From: Pseudomonadota bacterium
Lineage (GTDB): Bacteria; Pseudomonadota; Gammaproteobacteria; Steroidobacterales; Steroidobacteraceae
NCBI GenBank assembly: GCA_021777555.1
Contig: JAJYDK010000009.1
Location: 1 to 64,000 of the forward strand
DNA: 64,000 bases
Direction of reading: 5' to 3'
The notes under the pieces are model-generated. The model was given only the letters and a program-made list of their open reading frames with translations. It was not told the DNA's origin and made no database searches. The stretch's first letter is position 1. Each line of letters begins with the position of its first letter. The translations under genes were made by a program, and so were the position numbers. Positions 30,757 through 41,330 of the stretch are shown here, piece by piece.

Positions 30757-31608
30757 GTGCCGCGCCCCAAAGGGTCGCCGAAGCGTCCCACCGCGTCCAA
30801 CGCATCCCGCATCACCCCGCTCGCCGATCCCGGCAACGGCCTGTTTCGTGCCGGTGACCCGGACTTCATGACGTCCCTCGCCCGCGGCCTGCACGTGATC
30901 CGCGCCTTCGCCGGCACGGACCGGCGGCTGAGCATCGCCGACGTCAGCCGCGCGACCGGGCTGACACGCGCGGTGGTACGCCGTTGCCTGTACACCCTGC
31001 GCGAGCTCGGGTATGCCGCGATGGACGGTCACGCCTACTTTCTGCAGCCGAGAATCCTCAGCCTCGGCTACGCCTACCTGTCCACCGCCCCGATCGCCAT
31101 CGCGGCCCAACCGGTGCTGAAGGAGCTCAGCGAGCGGATCGGGGAGGCGACCACGGTGGCGGTGCTCGATGAGGGCTCCGTGGTCTATGTTGCGAGGGCT
31201 TCGACCCAACGCATCATGTCCGTGACCCTCGGCGTCGGCAGCCGCCTGCCGGCCTACTGCACGGCCCTGGGGCGTGCGCTGCTCGCGAGCCTGCCTCCAG
31301 AGCAGGCGGCCGGCGAGCTGTCGCGGGCCGAGCTCGTGCCGCACACCAAATTCACGGTGACGTCCCGCCAGCGGCTCGCCGAAATCCTGGCGCAGGTGCG
31401 CGTGGACGGCTATGCCCTGAATGACCAGGAGCTCGAGATCGGCCTGCGATCGATCGCCGTACCCGTACGCAACGTCGTGGACCACACGGTGGCGGCGATG
31501 AATGTGAGCGCCCAGGCCTCGCGGCTCTCCCGCCGCGAACTGATCGACAACGCACTGCCGCAGTTGCGGGCCGCCGCCGAACGGCTGGGTGGCCAGCTCG
31601 CCCCGTAG
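30757..31608 (+). CDS. IclR-family transcriptional regulator
   Basis: The protein has an N-terminal winged helix-turn-helix (about 38-100; LSIADVSRATGLTRAVVRR) and a C-terminal IclR effector domain (about 115-280; VYVARASTQRIMSVTLGVGS, YCTALGRALLASLP). The sequence SLARGLHVIRAFAG is typical of the PcaR/PobR branch that controls aromatic catabolism, but no such genes are nearby, so the effector is unknown. The start is uncertain. I chose the GTG that gives 283 residues. An ATG at 30868 would begin at MTSLARGLHV and keep both domains. Confidence 0.83.
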   Translation: MPRPKGSPKRPTASNASRITPLADPGNGLFRAGDPDFMTSLARGLHVIRAFAGTDRRLSIADVSRATGLTRAVVRRCLYTLRELGYAAMDGHAYFLQPRILSLGYAYLSTAPIAIAAQPVLKELSERIGEATTVAVLDEGSVVYVARASTQRIMSVTLGVGSRLPAYCTALGRALLASLPPEQAAGELSRAELVPHTKFTVTSRQRLAEILAQVRVDGYALNDQELEIGLRSIAVPVRNVVDHTVAAMNVSAQASRLSRRELIDNALPQLRAAAERLGGQLAP

Positions 31609-31620
31609 CGTCCGTTCCCC

Positions 31621-31657
31621 GCGCGACTGCGCCGCGCTCCCTCGAGCGCAGTCGCGC
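31621..31657 (+). terminator. Terminator hairpin after the iclR-type gene
   Basis: A perfect 12-bp stem (GCGCGACTGCGC / GCGCAGTCGCGC) with a 13-nt loop lies 13 bp past the stop codon. It precedes the rhomboid gene's own -10 box. Confidence 0.65.
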
Positions 31658-31686
31658 TCCGCACGCATGGCGGGTAGACTTCACGG

Positions 31687-32286
31687 ATGTTCCGCTCGCT
31701 CACACCGGCCGTAAAAGGCCTGCTCATCGCAAACTTCGCCGTGTTCCTGCTCGAGCAGGTGGCCTTGAATCCCATCCTGCGCCTGTTCGCGCTCTGGCCG
31801 CTCGGCCCGATGTTCCGCCCCTGGCAGATCGTCTCCTATGCGTTCCTCCATGGGGGCTGGCTGCACATCTTCTTCAACATGTTCGCGGTGTTCATGTTCG
31901 CGCCGGCGCTCGAGCAGTTCTGGGGCGCGCGGCGCTTCCTCCTGTTCTATTTCGTCTGCGTCATCGCGGCCGCCCTCACGCAGCTCGCCGTGCAGCACGC
32001 CACCGGCAACGGCGAGCCGACGATCGGCGCCTCCGGCGGCATCTTCGGCGTGCTGCTCGCCTTCGCCGTGCTGTTCCCCCGCGCGCGGCTGCTGTTGCTG
32101 CTGCCGCCCATTCCGATGCCGGCCTGGCTGTTTGTCTCGATCTACGCGGTGCTCGAGCTCTTCTTCGGTGTCACCGGCACCGAGGCCGGCATCGCCCACT
32201 TCGCCCATCTCGGGGGCATGCTCGGCGGCGCGCTGATGATGCTCTACTGGCGCGCCCGCGACGGCGGGTGGCATCCGCGCCGCTAG
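31687..32286 (+). CDS. Rhomboid-family intramembrane serine protease
   Basis: The 199-residue membrane protein has six predicted helices. The catalytic dyad is Ser116 in GASGGIFG and His174 in AHFAHLGG, and the loop-1 region contains the typical YAFLHGGWLHIFFNM. Rhomboids cleave single-pass membrane proteins within the bilayer; the substrate is unknown. TAGACT ends six bases before the ATG and no Shine-Dalgarno sequence is visible, so the transcript may be leaderless. A short perfect stem (32305-32311 / 32321-32327) follows the gene and may terminate it before the ABC cluster. Confidence 0.92.
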   Translation: MFRSLTPAVKGLLIANFAVFLLEQVALNPILRLFALWPLGPMFRPWQIVSYAFLHGGWLHIFFNMFAVFMFAPALEQFWGARRFLLFYFVCVIAAALTQLAVQHATGNGEPTIGASGGIFGVLLAFAVLFPRARLLLLLPPIPMPAWLFVSIYAVLELFFGVTGTEAGIAHFAHLGGMLGGALMMLYWRARDGGWHPRR

Positions 32287-32304
32287 CCCCGCCCCGGATG
32301 CGTT

Positions 32305-32327
32305 CCGGTCGCGAGCGCCTCGACCGG
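32305..32327 (+). terminator. Hairpin after the rhomboid gene
   Basis: CCGGTCG and CGACCGG form a perfect 7-bp stem around a 9-nt loop, 18 bp past the stop codon and 70 bp before the ABC ATPase gene. No T-run is present. Confidence 0.4.
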
Positions 32328-32397
32328 CGCGCCGATGTTGCGGGCTCGGGAACTTTTCTCGCCCGGCTGCATCTATCGCAACCTGTGGAGGGCCGAC

Positions 32398-33321
<924 letters not shown>

Positions 33322-33340
33322 CGAATCAACGGGGACCGAC

Positions 33341-34075
33341 ATGCGCAACGTGGGCTTGATCCTGCGCCGCGAGCTCGCGAGCTATTTCGCGACACCGCTG
33401 GCGTACGTATTCATTCTGATCTTCCTCGTGCTGGCCAATGCCTTCACGTTCTATCTGGGCGATTTCTACCAGCGGGGCCAGGCGGACCTGCAGCCGTTCT
33501 TCGCCTTCCATCCATGGCTGTACCTGTTCCTCATCCCCGCCCTCTCGATGCGGCTGTGGGCCGAGGAGCGAGCCTCCGGCAGCATCGAGCTGCTGATGAC
33601 ACTGCCGGTCAGGGTCTGGGAGGCGGTGCTCGGCAAGTATCTCGCCGCCTGGCTGTTCACCGCGCTCGCCCTCGCGCTCACCTTCCCGATCTGGATCACC
33701 GTCAACTACCTGGGCAGCCCCGACAACGGCGTCATCGTCGCCTCCTATCTCGGGAGTCTGCTGCTCGCCGGTGGCTTTCTGGCGGTCGGCTCGTGCATGT
33801 CCGCGCTCACCCGCAGTCAGGTGGTGGCCTTCATTCTCGGAGTCGTCGCCTGTTTCGTGCTGCTGCTCGCCGGCTATCCGCTGGTGATCAACGCCTTCCA
33901 GGGGTGGGCGCCGCACGCGCTCATCGAAACGGTCGCCTCGCTGTCCTTCCTGACGCATTTCCAGTCGATCACCCGCGGCGTCCTGCAGGCGCGTGATGTC
34001 CTTTACTTCGCGATGCTCATCGCGTTCTTCCTCTTTACCACCGCGGTCGCGCTCGACCTGCGCAAGGCGGAGTGA
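33341..34075 (+). CDS. ABC-2 type permease (GldF-like)
   Basis: The 244-residue inner-membrane protein has about six helices, beginning with a short cytoplasmic segment and ILRRELASYFATPLAYVFIL. The conserved cytoplasmic loop LWAEERASGSIELLMTLPV after helix 2 is the hallmark of this ABC-2 permease group. It pairs with the ATPase 19 bp upstream. It lies 6 bp before the GldG-like gene, so the genes form one operon. Confidence 0.9.
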   Translation: MRNVGLILRRELASYFATPLAYVFILIFLVLANAFTFYLGDFYQRGQADLQPFFAFHPWLYLFLIPALSMRLWAEERASGSIELLMTLPVRVWEAVLGKYLAAWLFTALALALTFPIWITVNYLGSPDNGVIVASYLGSLLLAGGFLAVGSCMSALTRSQVVAFILGVVACFVLLLAGYPLVINAFQGWAPHALIETVASLSFLTHFQSITRGVLQARDVLYFAMLIAFFLFTTAVALDLRKAE

Positions 34076-34081
34076 GGCATC

Positions 34082-35950
34082 ATGACCAAACGCATGAGAC
34101 TCGGCCGATCCGGCCTGGGCTGGGGAGCGGTCGCGGCGCTCGGGGTGCTGCTGATCGGCCTGACCGTCATATTCGACTACGCGCTCAGGGGCTGGCAGCT
34201 CGATCTGACCCAGAACCACCTGTACACGCTCTCCCCCGGCACCCGGCGGATCCTGAAGAGCATCCACGAGCCGATCGATCTTTATTTCTTCTACTCGAGC
34301 AGGGCGGCGGAGAACATGCCGCAGATCCGCCCGTATGGCGATCACGTGCGTGACTTCCTCGAGCAGCTCGCGCGCGAGGCCGATGGCAAGATCCGCCTGC
34401 ACGTCATCGACCCGCAGCCGTACTCGGTCGCGGAAGACCGCGCCGCCGAGCTCGGCGTGACCTCCGCGCCGCTCGATGCCGCGGGCAGCAAGTTCTATTT
34501 CGGGCTCGCGGGCACCAACTCCACGAGTGGGCAGCAGGCGATTCCGTTCTTCGACCCGGCCAAACAGCGCTTCCTCGAGTACGACGTCGCCAAGCTGATC
34601 TATGAGCTTGCGCATCCGCACAAGCCCATCGTCGAGTGGTACTCGAGCCTGCCCATGTCGGGTGGCTACAACCCCCAGAGCGGCCAGATGAGCCCGCCCT
34701 GGGTCGTGTACAGCCAGGCCGCCCAGCTCTACCACCTGCGCACGCTGAGTCCCGGCGCCACCGCCATCCCGGCGGACACGCGGGTTCTGGTGCTCGCCGA
34801 CCCGGGAAACCTCCCGCCCGCCACGCGCTTCGCCATCGATCAGTATGCTCTGCGCGGCGGTCACATCATCGCCTTCGTCGACCCCGCGACCCAGGCCGCC
34901 GGACCCGGCACGCCCCCGGCCGGATCCCAGCTTTCGGGGCTGCTTGCGACCTGGGGCGTGCACTTCGACCCGTCCAAGGTCATCGCCGACCGCAGCCTCG
35001 CGCTCTCGGTCTCGGGACCGGGCGGGGCGCCGACCGAGGATCCGGCCTTCCTCGGCCTGAGCCGCGACAACATGTCGCAGCATGATGTCATCACCGCGGG
35101 CCTCTCCAACATCAATCTCGCCACCGCAGGCGCCTTGAGCCCCATCAAGGGCGCGACGACGAAGTTCGAGCCGCTTCTGTGGTCGAGCAAAGACGCCGAA
35201 CCCGTGCCCGCCGGGCAGTTCACCCTGCCGACGCAGCCGGCCAACCTGCTCGAGGGCTTCTCTCCCACCGGCAAGCGCTACACGCTGGCCGCGCGCGTCA
35301 CGGGCATGGTGAAGACCGCCTATCCCGACGGGCCTCCCAAAGGCGTAACACTCTCCGCGGGCGATACCGAGCTCAAGGCATCCACCCGGCCGCTGCACCT
35401 CGTGGTGTTTGCCGATGCCGACATGCTCTCCGACTACCTCTGGGTCCGGCAGATGAATCTGTTCGGCCAGACGATCTCGCAGGCCATGGCGAGCAACGGC
35501 AACCTGGTGCTCAATGCGCTCGATGACCTCGCCGGCAGCAACGACCTGATCAGCGTGCGCGGCAAGGCGGGCTTCACGCGGCCGTTCACCCGCGTCGCAG
35601 CGCTACGCCGCGTGGCGGAGGCCCATTACCGCGCCGAGCAGGCGCAGCTCAAACAGCAGCTGCAGCACACGGAGCAGCAGCTGACGCTGCTGCAATCGAA
35701 GCGAAGCAACAAGTCGACGCTCATCCTGACACCGGCCCAGGCGCAGCAGATCCGGCACTTCGAGGCGGAGCGGGTCACCATCCGCAAGCGCCTGCGCGCC
35801 GTGCAGGCCGGTCTCGTGCGCAGCATCAACCGGCTCGGCACCGAGCTGAAGGCCATCAACATCATCATCGTGCCGGGCATCTTCGCGCTCTGCGCCCTGT
35901 TGGGCACCGCCTGGCGCAGGCGGCGCCGCTCAACCTCCCAACCGCGGTGA
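34082..35950 (+). CDS. GldG-like ABC transporter auxiliary protein
   Basis: The 622-residue protein has an N-terminal membrane anchor (about 14-38), a long extracytoplasmic part with the family pattern WQLDLTQNHLYTLSPGTR near its start, a predicted coiled coil at about 515-560 (AQLKQQLQHTEQQLTLLQSK) and a C-terminal helix (about 590-612) followed by a basic tail. GldG proteins accompany GldA/GldF. In Bacteroidota they are needed for gliding, but in proteobacteria their task is not established. The 3' end overlaps the next gene by four bases (GTGA). Confidence 0.87.
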   Translation: MTKRMRLGRSGLGWGAVAALGVLLIGLTVIFDYALRGWQLDLTQNHLYTLSPGTRRILKSIHEPIDLYFFYSSRAAENMPQIRPYGDHVRDFLEQLAREADGKIRLHVIDPQPYSVAEDRAAELGVTSAPLDAAGSKFYFGLAGTNSTSGQQAIPFFDPAKQRFLEYDVAKLIYELAHPHKPIVEWYSSLPMSGGYNPQSGQMSPPWVVYSQAAQLYHLRTLSPGATAIPADTRVLVLADPGNLPPATRFAIDQYALRGGHIIAFVDPATQAAGPGTPPAGSQLSGLLATWGVHFDPSKVIADRSLALSVSGPGGAPTEDPAFLGLSRDNMSQHDVITAGLSNINLATAGALSPIKGATTKFEPLLWSSKDAEPVPAGQFTLPTQPANLLEGFSPTGKRYTLAARVTGMVKTAYPDGPPKGVTLSAGDTELKASTRPLHLVVFADADMLSDYLWVRQMNLFGQTISQAMASNGNLVLNALDDLAGSNDLISVRGKAGFTRPFTRVAALRRVAEAHYRAEQAQLKQQLQHTEQQLTLLQSKRSNKSTLILTPAQAQQIRHFEAERVTIRKRLRAVQAGLVRSINRLGTELKAINIIIVPGIFALCALLGTAWRRRRRSTSQPR

Positions 35951-36978
35951 CTGAAATGACCCAACGCCATCTCGGATACCTGCTCATTGCGAGCGTCGCC
36001 GTTCTCGGGCTCGCGGCCTGGGTCGTCCATCACGGCCGGCCGCGCGCCGAGTCGGCCGGCGCAGCGGTCCTGCCGGGCCTCACGGCCGCACTCAACGAGG
36101 TGACCGAAGTGCGCCTGAGTGGCGCGGGAGGCGCGCACACCACCATCGACAAGGGCGCGAAACGCTGGATCGTGCGCGAGCGTGGCTATCCGGCCGATAC
36201 CGGCAAGCTGCGCAAGCTCCTCATCGATCTCGGCAACCTCGAGAGCGTGGCGCGCAAGACCCGCCTGGCGCGGAATTATCCGATCCTCGGCGTCGAGAAT
36301 GTGACCTCGCCGAAGGCAAGCGGGGCGCGCATCGATGTCGTGACGCCCGGGAAGACCTGGTCGCTGATCGTCGGTCATTCGGCGGACGGCAACGAGTGCT
36401 ACGTGCGCCTCGTCGGCCACAAGCAGAGCCTGCTCGCCTCGCCCCTCGTGATGGTGAACGTAAAGTCGTCCCAGTGGCTGGCCCCGGTCATCGTCGATCT
36501 CGAGCGAAGCCGGGTCAGCCGGATCGAGGAACGCCCGGAGCAGGGACCGGGATTCGTTGTCTTTCGCGCCAAGACGGGCCAGAGCCATTTCACCGTCGAC
36601 GGCATTCCCCGCGGCCGCAAGCTCCAGAGCCCGGATGCGGCCGACGACATGGCGAGCGCGCTATCGAACCTGACGCTGAGCGACGTGCGCCAGGCCACCC
36701 CGCCTCCCAAAGACACCCGCTTCTCCCACGCCCGCTTCAGGACCTTCGGCGGCCTCGAGATCGATGTCGAGGGATACCAGGCCGGCAAGGGCGGCAAGCA
36801 CTTCATCGAGGTGGCGGCAAGCGGCGATGGCCCAAAGGCGGGCCCCGAGGCCGCGCGCATCAACGCCCGGGTGCACGGCTGGGCCTATCGGATACCCGAC
36901 TATCGCTACCAGGAGATCTTCCAGCCCATCTCGGGACTCCTTGCACCCCTGCCACAGCACGGCAAACCGCGCAAGTAA
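35947..36978 (+). CDS. DUF4340 domain protein
   Basis: The 343-residue protein has one N-terminal membrane helix (about 8-24) and an extracytoplasmic region with repeated beta-rich segments of DUF4340 type (LNEVTEVRLSGAGGAHTTI; WIVRERGYPADTGKLRKLL). The GTG start overlaps the GldG-like stop codon; an ATG three codons later is an alternative. The fixed company of DUF4340 with GldA/F/G genes suggests a cell-envelope complex. Function is unknown. Confidence 0.82.
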   Translation: MTEMTQRHLGYLLIASVAVLGLAAWVVHHGRPRAESAGAAVLPGLTAALNEVTEVRLSGAGGAHTTIDKGAKRWIVRERGYPADTGKLRKLLIDLGNLESVARKTRLARNYPILGVENVTSPKASGARIDVVTPGKTWSLIVGHSADGNECYVRLVGHKQSLLASPLVMVNVKSSQWLAPVIVDLERSRVSRIEERPEQGPGFVVFRAKTGQSHFTVDGIPRGRKLQSPDAADDMASALSNLTLSDVRQATPPPKDTRFSHARFRTFGGLEIDVEGYQAGKGGKHFIEVAASGDGPKAGPEAARINARVHGWAYRIPDYRYQEIFQPISGLLAPLPQHGKPRK

Positions 36979-36998
36979 TCCGGCGAATCCCCGGCGGC

Positions 36999-37040
36999 GG
37001 GGCGCTCCGCCCGCGCAATCGAGCGCGGGCGGAGCGCCCC
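36999..37040. terminator. 18-bp perfect bidirectional terminator stem
   Basis: The arms (36999-37016 and 37023-37040) are perfectly complementary over 18 bp around the loop AATCGA. The structure lies between the convergent DUF4340 and lptG genes, and its right end touches the lptG stop codon. It is the longest perfect stem I found in the window. Confidence 0.75.
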
Positions 37041-38113
37041 TACACGCGACTCGCCCTCGCGAGAAGGAGCATCGTGACGGTGCCCAGCAGCGCGGTCGGG
37101 AGCCACGCCAGGATGACCGGGTTGAGGTGAAACACGACGGCGCCGCTTTCGATCAGGCGCTGCAGCAGGAAGAACGCGATCCCGATCGCCAGTCCGAGCA
37201 GCGTCCTCGTGCCCGCCCCGGCCGAGCGCATCGAGCCCAGCACGAATGGCACCGCGAGCAGCACCGAGAAGGCGATCGCCACCGTGCGCGCGATCTTCGA
37301 CCAGAACGCGAACACGTACTGACCGGCGTCCACCGAATTGGCGTGCAGGTAGCTGATGAGATTCCAAAGCGAGCGCAGCGTCATCTGCTCCGGATCCTGG
37401 ACCGCGAAGCCGAGAAAGCCCGCTGACACGTTGGAGTTCAACACCTTCTCCCCCGGCTGACGCGCGATCACGCGGTTGCCATCGAAGCGCGATGCCGCGT
37501 ACCCGCCCAGCAGCCACCTGTGGTGGCCCGCGGCCGTCGCCCGCGCCGCCCGCCCGATGGACAGCAGCTGATGCTGCGGCGAGAGCTCGAACACCTGCAT
37601 GCCTGCGAACTGCCGCGAGCTCGACTGGCGCGCCACGTTGAGGATCAGGTCCCCGTCGCGCACCCACGCTCCGGTGCCGCCGCCGAAGCTGATGGTGTCG
37701 TACTGGCTGAAAGCGCGCTGCTGGTTGGCCGCCTCCTGCAGCTGCGGCGCCACGAACTCCCCGACCACCGCCTCGATGGCCATGAGCAGACCCGCGGCGA
37801 TGAGCGCCGCGCCGCACAGGCGAGCCACCGATATGCCCGTGGCGCGGATCACGGTGATCTCGCTCCCGCGCGCCAGGGCCCCGAGCCCGATGAGCGAGCC
37901 GATCAGAGCCGAGATCGGCAGCATTTGATAGGCGGACTGCGGAAGGTTGAGCGCCGTGAACCACAGGGCACCGACCAGCGTGTAGTGGCCGACTCCGATG
38001 GCTCTCTGCTGGCTGATGAAGACGACCAATCCCCCGAGCACCAGCAGCACCATCATGACCAGCAGCACCGATCCGAGGATGGTGCGCACGATGTAACGAT
38101 CGAGGATGCTCAT
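37040..38113 (-). CDS. lptG: LPS export permease LptG
   Basis: LptG and LptF form the membrane part of LptB2FG, which extracts lipopolysaccharide from the inner membrane. The 357-residue protein begins MSILDRYIVRTILGSVL, has six helices in two groups of three (about 12-120 and 268-350) and a periplasmic beta-jellyroll domain between them. I chose the ATG that overlaps the lptF stop (ATGA). The open frame continues 44 codons upstream inside lptF and is rejected. Confidence 0.93.
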   Translation of the reverse strand: MSILDRYIVRTILGSVLLVMMVLLVLGGLVVFISQQRAIGVGHYTLVGALWFTALNLPQSAYQMLPISALIGSLIGLGALARGSEITVIRATGISVARLCGAALIAAGLLMAIEAVVGEFVAPQLQEAANQQRAFSQYDTISFGGGTGAWVRDGDLILNVARQSSSRQFAGMQVFELSPQHQLLSIGRAARATAAGHHRWLLGGYAASRFDGNRVIARQPGEKVLNSNVSAGFLGFAVQDPEQMTLRSLWNLISYLHANSVDAGQYVFAFWSKIARTVAIAFSVLLAVPFVLGSMRSAGAGTRTLLGLAIGIAFFLLQRLIESGAVVFHLNPVILAWLPTALLGTVTMLLLARASRV

Positions 38114-39201
38114 GCCGAGACCGGCCGATATCGCAGGCGCTGCGCCGCCGCCGGTCCCACGGCGAGCGCGAGCGCGAGCAGCACGACCGCGATGTGCGTC
38201 CACCACAATCCGAGTCCCACCGGAATCGTTCCGCGGGCGATCCACGTCTCACCCGCCGTGAGCAGGTTCGAATACACCACGTACACCACCACCGCGAGCC
38301 AGATGCGCGCGTACCGGCCTTGGCGCGGATCGAGCTTCGAGAGCGGCAAGGCCACGACGGCGAGCACGAAACACATCAGCGGCAATGCGATCCGCCATTG
38401 GAGCTTTGCCTGACTCCGCGGATCAGGCGAGGCGAACAGCGCGGAGCTCGGCTGCGCGTCGAGATCCGTGATCGCGCTCGCCTCGGGGGGCATGCGGATC
38501 GGCACGGTGTGCTCGGCAAAGCGCATGATGCGGAACTCGGGACTCCCCGGCACGCCTTCGAAGCGCTCGCCGCGGTAGAGCTCGATCGTCTGCGTCTTAC
38601 CGTCCGCCGAGACCGTGTGCCGCGCCTCGCTCGCGAGCGCCACCTCCACCACCGGACCCTGGGTCCGCTCGACGAAGACATCGCCGAGCGTGCCATCGGG
38701 CCGGACCTTCTCCGCGTAGACCACCGCGTTGCCGCCGCCGAAGGCGCGGAACTGCCCGGCCTGAAGGGGCGCGAACTGACCCGCCCGGACCGCCTCGTTG
38801 CGCAAGGCGAGCGCCTGATGGGTGGCCGAGGGTGCCAGCACCAGGGTGACCACCCCCAGCGCGGCCGCCACGAGCAGTCCGAGGAGAATCACCGGCGTGT
38901 AGAAAATGGCCGGGCGCACCCCGCAGGCGAGCGCCGCCGCCATCTCGCTGTCGTGGTAGAGCCTCCCGAACGCCCACACGATGCCGAGCAGCAGACCCAT
39001 CGGAGCGACGAGGCTCACGTACTGGAGCACACCCAGGTAGATGAGCCGCAGGATCACCCCTGCGGGAAACTGGCTGGCTGCGGCGCGCTCGAGCACCGCG
39101 GAGACCTCGAAGGCCATGAGAATGACGAGCAGCACGCTCATCATGAGCAGCCAGGCCGTGACGACCTCGCGCAGAACATACCGTCCGAGAATTTTCCCCA
39201 C
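38110..39201 (-). CDS. lptF: LPS export permease LptF
   Basis: The 363-residue partner of LptG begins with ILGRYVLREVVTAWLLMMSVLL and has the same layout: three helices, a periplasmic domain (about 130-265) and three helices. The coupling-helix region LYHDSEMAAALACGV is well conserved. The start is GTG, with GGAG nine bases upstream. It is divergent from pepA, which is the usual gammaproteobacterial arrangement. Confidence 0.94.
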   Translation of the reverse strand: MGKILGRYVLREVVTAWLLMMSVLLVILMAFEVSAVLERAAASQFPAGVILRLIYLGVLQYVSLVAPMGLLLGIVWAFGRLYHDSEMAAALACGVRPAIFYTPVILLGLLVAAALGVVTLVLAPSATHQALALRNEAVRAGQFAPLQAGQFRAFGGGNAVVYAEKVRPDGTLGDVFVERTQGPVVEVALASEARHTVSADGKTQTIELYRGERFEGVPGSPEFRIMRFAEHTVPIRMPPEASAITDLDAQPSSALFASPDPRSQAKLQWRIALPLMCFVLAVVALPLSKLDPRQGRYARIWLAVVVYVVYSNLLTAGETWIARGTIPVGLGLWWTHIAVVLLALALAVGPAAAQRLRYRPVSA

Positions 39202-39400
39202 TCGATGGAGACTCCTGAATCCCCGCCGGATCGCCGGCTTGAGTTAAACTGGAAGGACGCGCCCGCCTCCCGCACTCAACACGCGGTGGCGCGAGGCGCC
39301 CGTCAAGATAAAGCAGCGGACGGCGCAGCTCAATGGCTCGCCCCGGCCGCGTCAAAAAGGGTTCTCCGGCCAGAGTCCGGGAATTTGAGAGAGGTTCGCA

Positions 39401-40894
39401 ATGCGGTTCGATACCTGGAGCAAGGGCATTGCCACGCTTGCCGTGGACTGCCTCGTCGTGGGCGTTTTCGAGGACGGGGAGCTCACCGCGGCAGCGCGCG
39501 GCGTCGATGAGGCCGCCGGCGGGCGGTTGAAGAAGCTCATCTCGCGCGGAGATTTCCCTGGGCGCGCCGCCGAGACACTGCTCGTGGGCGATCTTCCCGG
39601 TCTCACCGCCTCGCGGGTGCTGCTCGCGGGTCTCGGACCCCGCAAGGCGTTCGGGCGGAAACCCTGGCGCAAGGCCTGGGCGGCCGCCGTGGCGGCGCTC
39701 GCCAAGACGGGCATCGCCAGCGTCGCGGTCGCACTCGAGCGCCCGGACGCCGGAGAGCTCGAGGACTACTACTTCGGCCGGGCCGTCGCGGAAATCGCAG
39801 GCTCGGGCCTCTATCGCGTCAACGACCTGAAGACCGGCAGGAAGCCCAAGCCCCCCGCCCTCGATCGGGTGCTCGCCGGCCCCGTGTCCAAGAGCTCGGC
39901 CGGCGAAGTGGCGCGCGGTCTCGCACACGGACAGGCGATCTCGCAGGCCGCCCGGATACAGCGGGACCTGGCCAACCTGCCGGGCAATATCTGCACGCCG
40001 CGATATCTCGCGGAGCAGGCTCGCGCGCTCACCAGGACGCATCGCTCGCTGCGGGTGCGCGTTCTCGATGAGCCGGCGATCCGGCGCGAGAAGATGGGCT
40101 GCCTGCTCGCAGTCGCCCAGGGGAGCAACGAGCCCCCGCGGGTGGTGGTGCTCGAGCACCGGGGTGGCAAGCCGGGCCAGGCGCCGGTGGTGCTCGTCGG
40201 CAAGGGCGTGACCTTCGACTCCGGGGGCATCTCCATCAAGCCCTCGGCGGAGATGGACGAGATGAAGTACGACATGAGCGGAGCGGCCGCCGTGATCGCC
40301 GCCCTCTCGCTGATGTCGCAACTGCGGGCGCCGCTCAATGTGGTGGGGATCATCGCCGCCGTGGAGAACATGCCCGACGGCAAGGCCATCAAACCCGGCG
40401 ACATCGTGAAGAGCGCATCGGGTCAGAGCGTGGAGATCCTCAACACGGACGCGGAAGGCCGGCTCATCCTGTGCGACGTGCTGCACTACTCGCGTCGCTT
40501 CAAACCCGCAGCGGTCCTCGACATGGCCACGCTCACGGGCGCATGCGTCATCGCTCTCGGCCATCACCATACGGGGGTGCTGGGCAATGACGAGGCGTTG
40601 ATCCGCGAGATCATCGATGCGGGAGTGCGCGCCGATGATCGCGCCTGGCCGCTGCCGCTCACCGAAGAATATACCGAGCAGCTCAAGAGCAATTTCGCCG
40701 ACTTCGCCAATATCGGCGGGCGCGATGGCGGCACCATCACCGCTGCGGCCTTCCTCGGCAAGTTCACTCAGGGCATGTCGTGGGCGCATCTCGACATCGC
40801 GGGCACCGCCTGGCAGGGCGGAGCGAAAAAAGGCAGCACGGGACGCCCCACGCCGCTGCTCGCGGATTTCCTCATCCGCCGCGCGGGACTTTGA
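39401..40894 (+). CDS. pepA: Leucyl aminopeptidase
   Basis: This is a M17 family aminopeptidase that removes N-terminal residues from peptides and in several gammaproteobacteria also binds DNA for site-specific recombination. The 497-residue protein has the two-metal site segments GKGVTFDSGGISIKPS, the block KYDMSGAAAVI and the signature NTDAEGRLIL. The N-terminal macro-like domain spans about residues 1-170. GAGAGG precedes the ATG. holC follows after 7 bp. Confidence 0.96.
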   Translation: MRFDTWSKGIATLAVDCLVVGVFEDGELTAAARGVDEAAGGRLKKLISRGDFPGRAAETLLVGDLPGLTASRVLLAGLGPRKAFGRKPWRKAWAAAVAALAKTGIASVAVALERPDAGELEDYYFGRAVAEIAGSGLYRVNDLKTGRKPKPPALDRVLAGPVSKSSAGEVARGLAHGQAISQAARIQRDLANLPGNICTPRYLAEQARALTRTHRSLRVRVLDEPAIRREKMGCLLAVAQGSNEPPRVVVLEHRGGKPGQAPVVLVGKGVTFDSGGISIKPSAEMDEMKYDMSGAAAVIAALSLMSQLRAPLNVVGIIAAVENMPDGKAIKPGDIVKSASGQSVEILNTDAEGRLILCDVLHYSRRFKPAAVLDMATLTGACVIALGHHHTGVLGNDEALIREIIDAGVRADDRAWPLPLTEEYTEQLKSNFADFANIGGRDGGTITAAAFLGKFTQGMSWAHLDIAGTAWQGGAKKGSTGRPTPLLADFLIRRAGL

Positions 40895-40901
40895 GACCCG
40901 C

Positions 40902-41330
40902 GTGCGGGTCGACTTCTACGTGCTTGCGCAAGCATCGGCGGCGGCGCGCCTCGCGGTCGCCTGCCGCATCGCGGAGAAGGCCTACCTGGCCTCGCAGAGC
41001 GTCCTGATCTGGCATACCGATCGCGCCGAGCTCGAGGCGCTCGATGAGCGGCTGTGGACTTTTTCCGATACGAGCTTCGTGCCTCACGAGTGGCTCGGCG
41101 CCGGTGCGCAGGCGCCGGTGCTGCTCGGCATGGAAGCGCCGGCGGGGCCGGTGCAGGTGCTGATCCAGCTCGGCCTCCTGACCGAGCCGCCGCCGTTCCT
41201 CGAGCGCGTCGCGCGGGTCGCGGAGATCATCGACGGCGAGCCCTCGCGCCGCGACGCCGGCCGCGCACGCTTCAAGGCGTACCGCCAGATGGGACTCTCC
41301 CCTGGCACGCACAATCTGCAGGCGCCGTGA
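40902..41330 (+). CDS. holC: DNA polymerase III subunit chi
   Basis: The chi subunit links the clamp loader to single-stranded DNA-binding protein. The 142-residue product has the family start VDFYVLAQASAAARLAVACR, the block LWTFSDTSFVPHEW and the C-terminal RFKAYRQMGL. It opens with GTG shortly after the pepA stop. The large frame that runs in from pepA is spurious upstream of this point. The order pepA-holC-valS is standard. Confidence 0.92.
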   Translation: MRVDFYVLAQASAAARLAVACRIAEKAYLASQSVLIWHTDRAELEALDERLWTFSDTSFVPHEWLGAGAQAPVLLGMEAPAGPVQVLIQLGLLTEPPPFLERVARVAEIIDGEPSRRDAGRARFKAYRQMGLSPGTHNLQAP

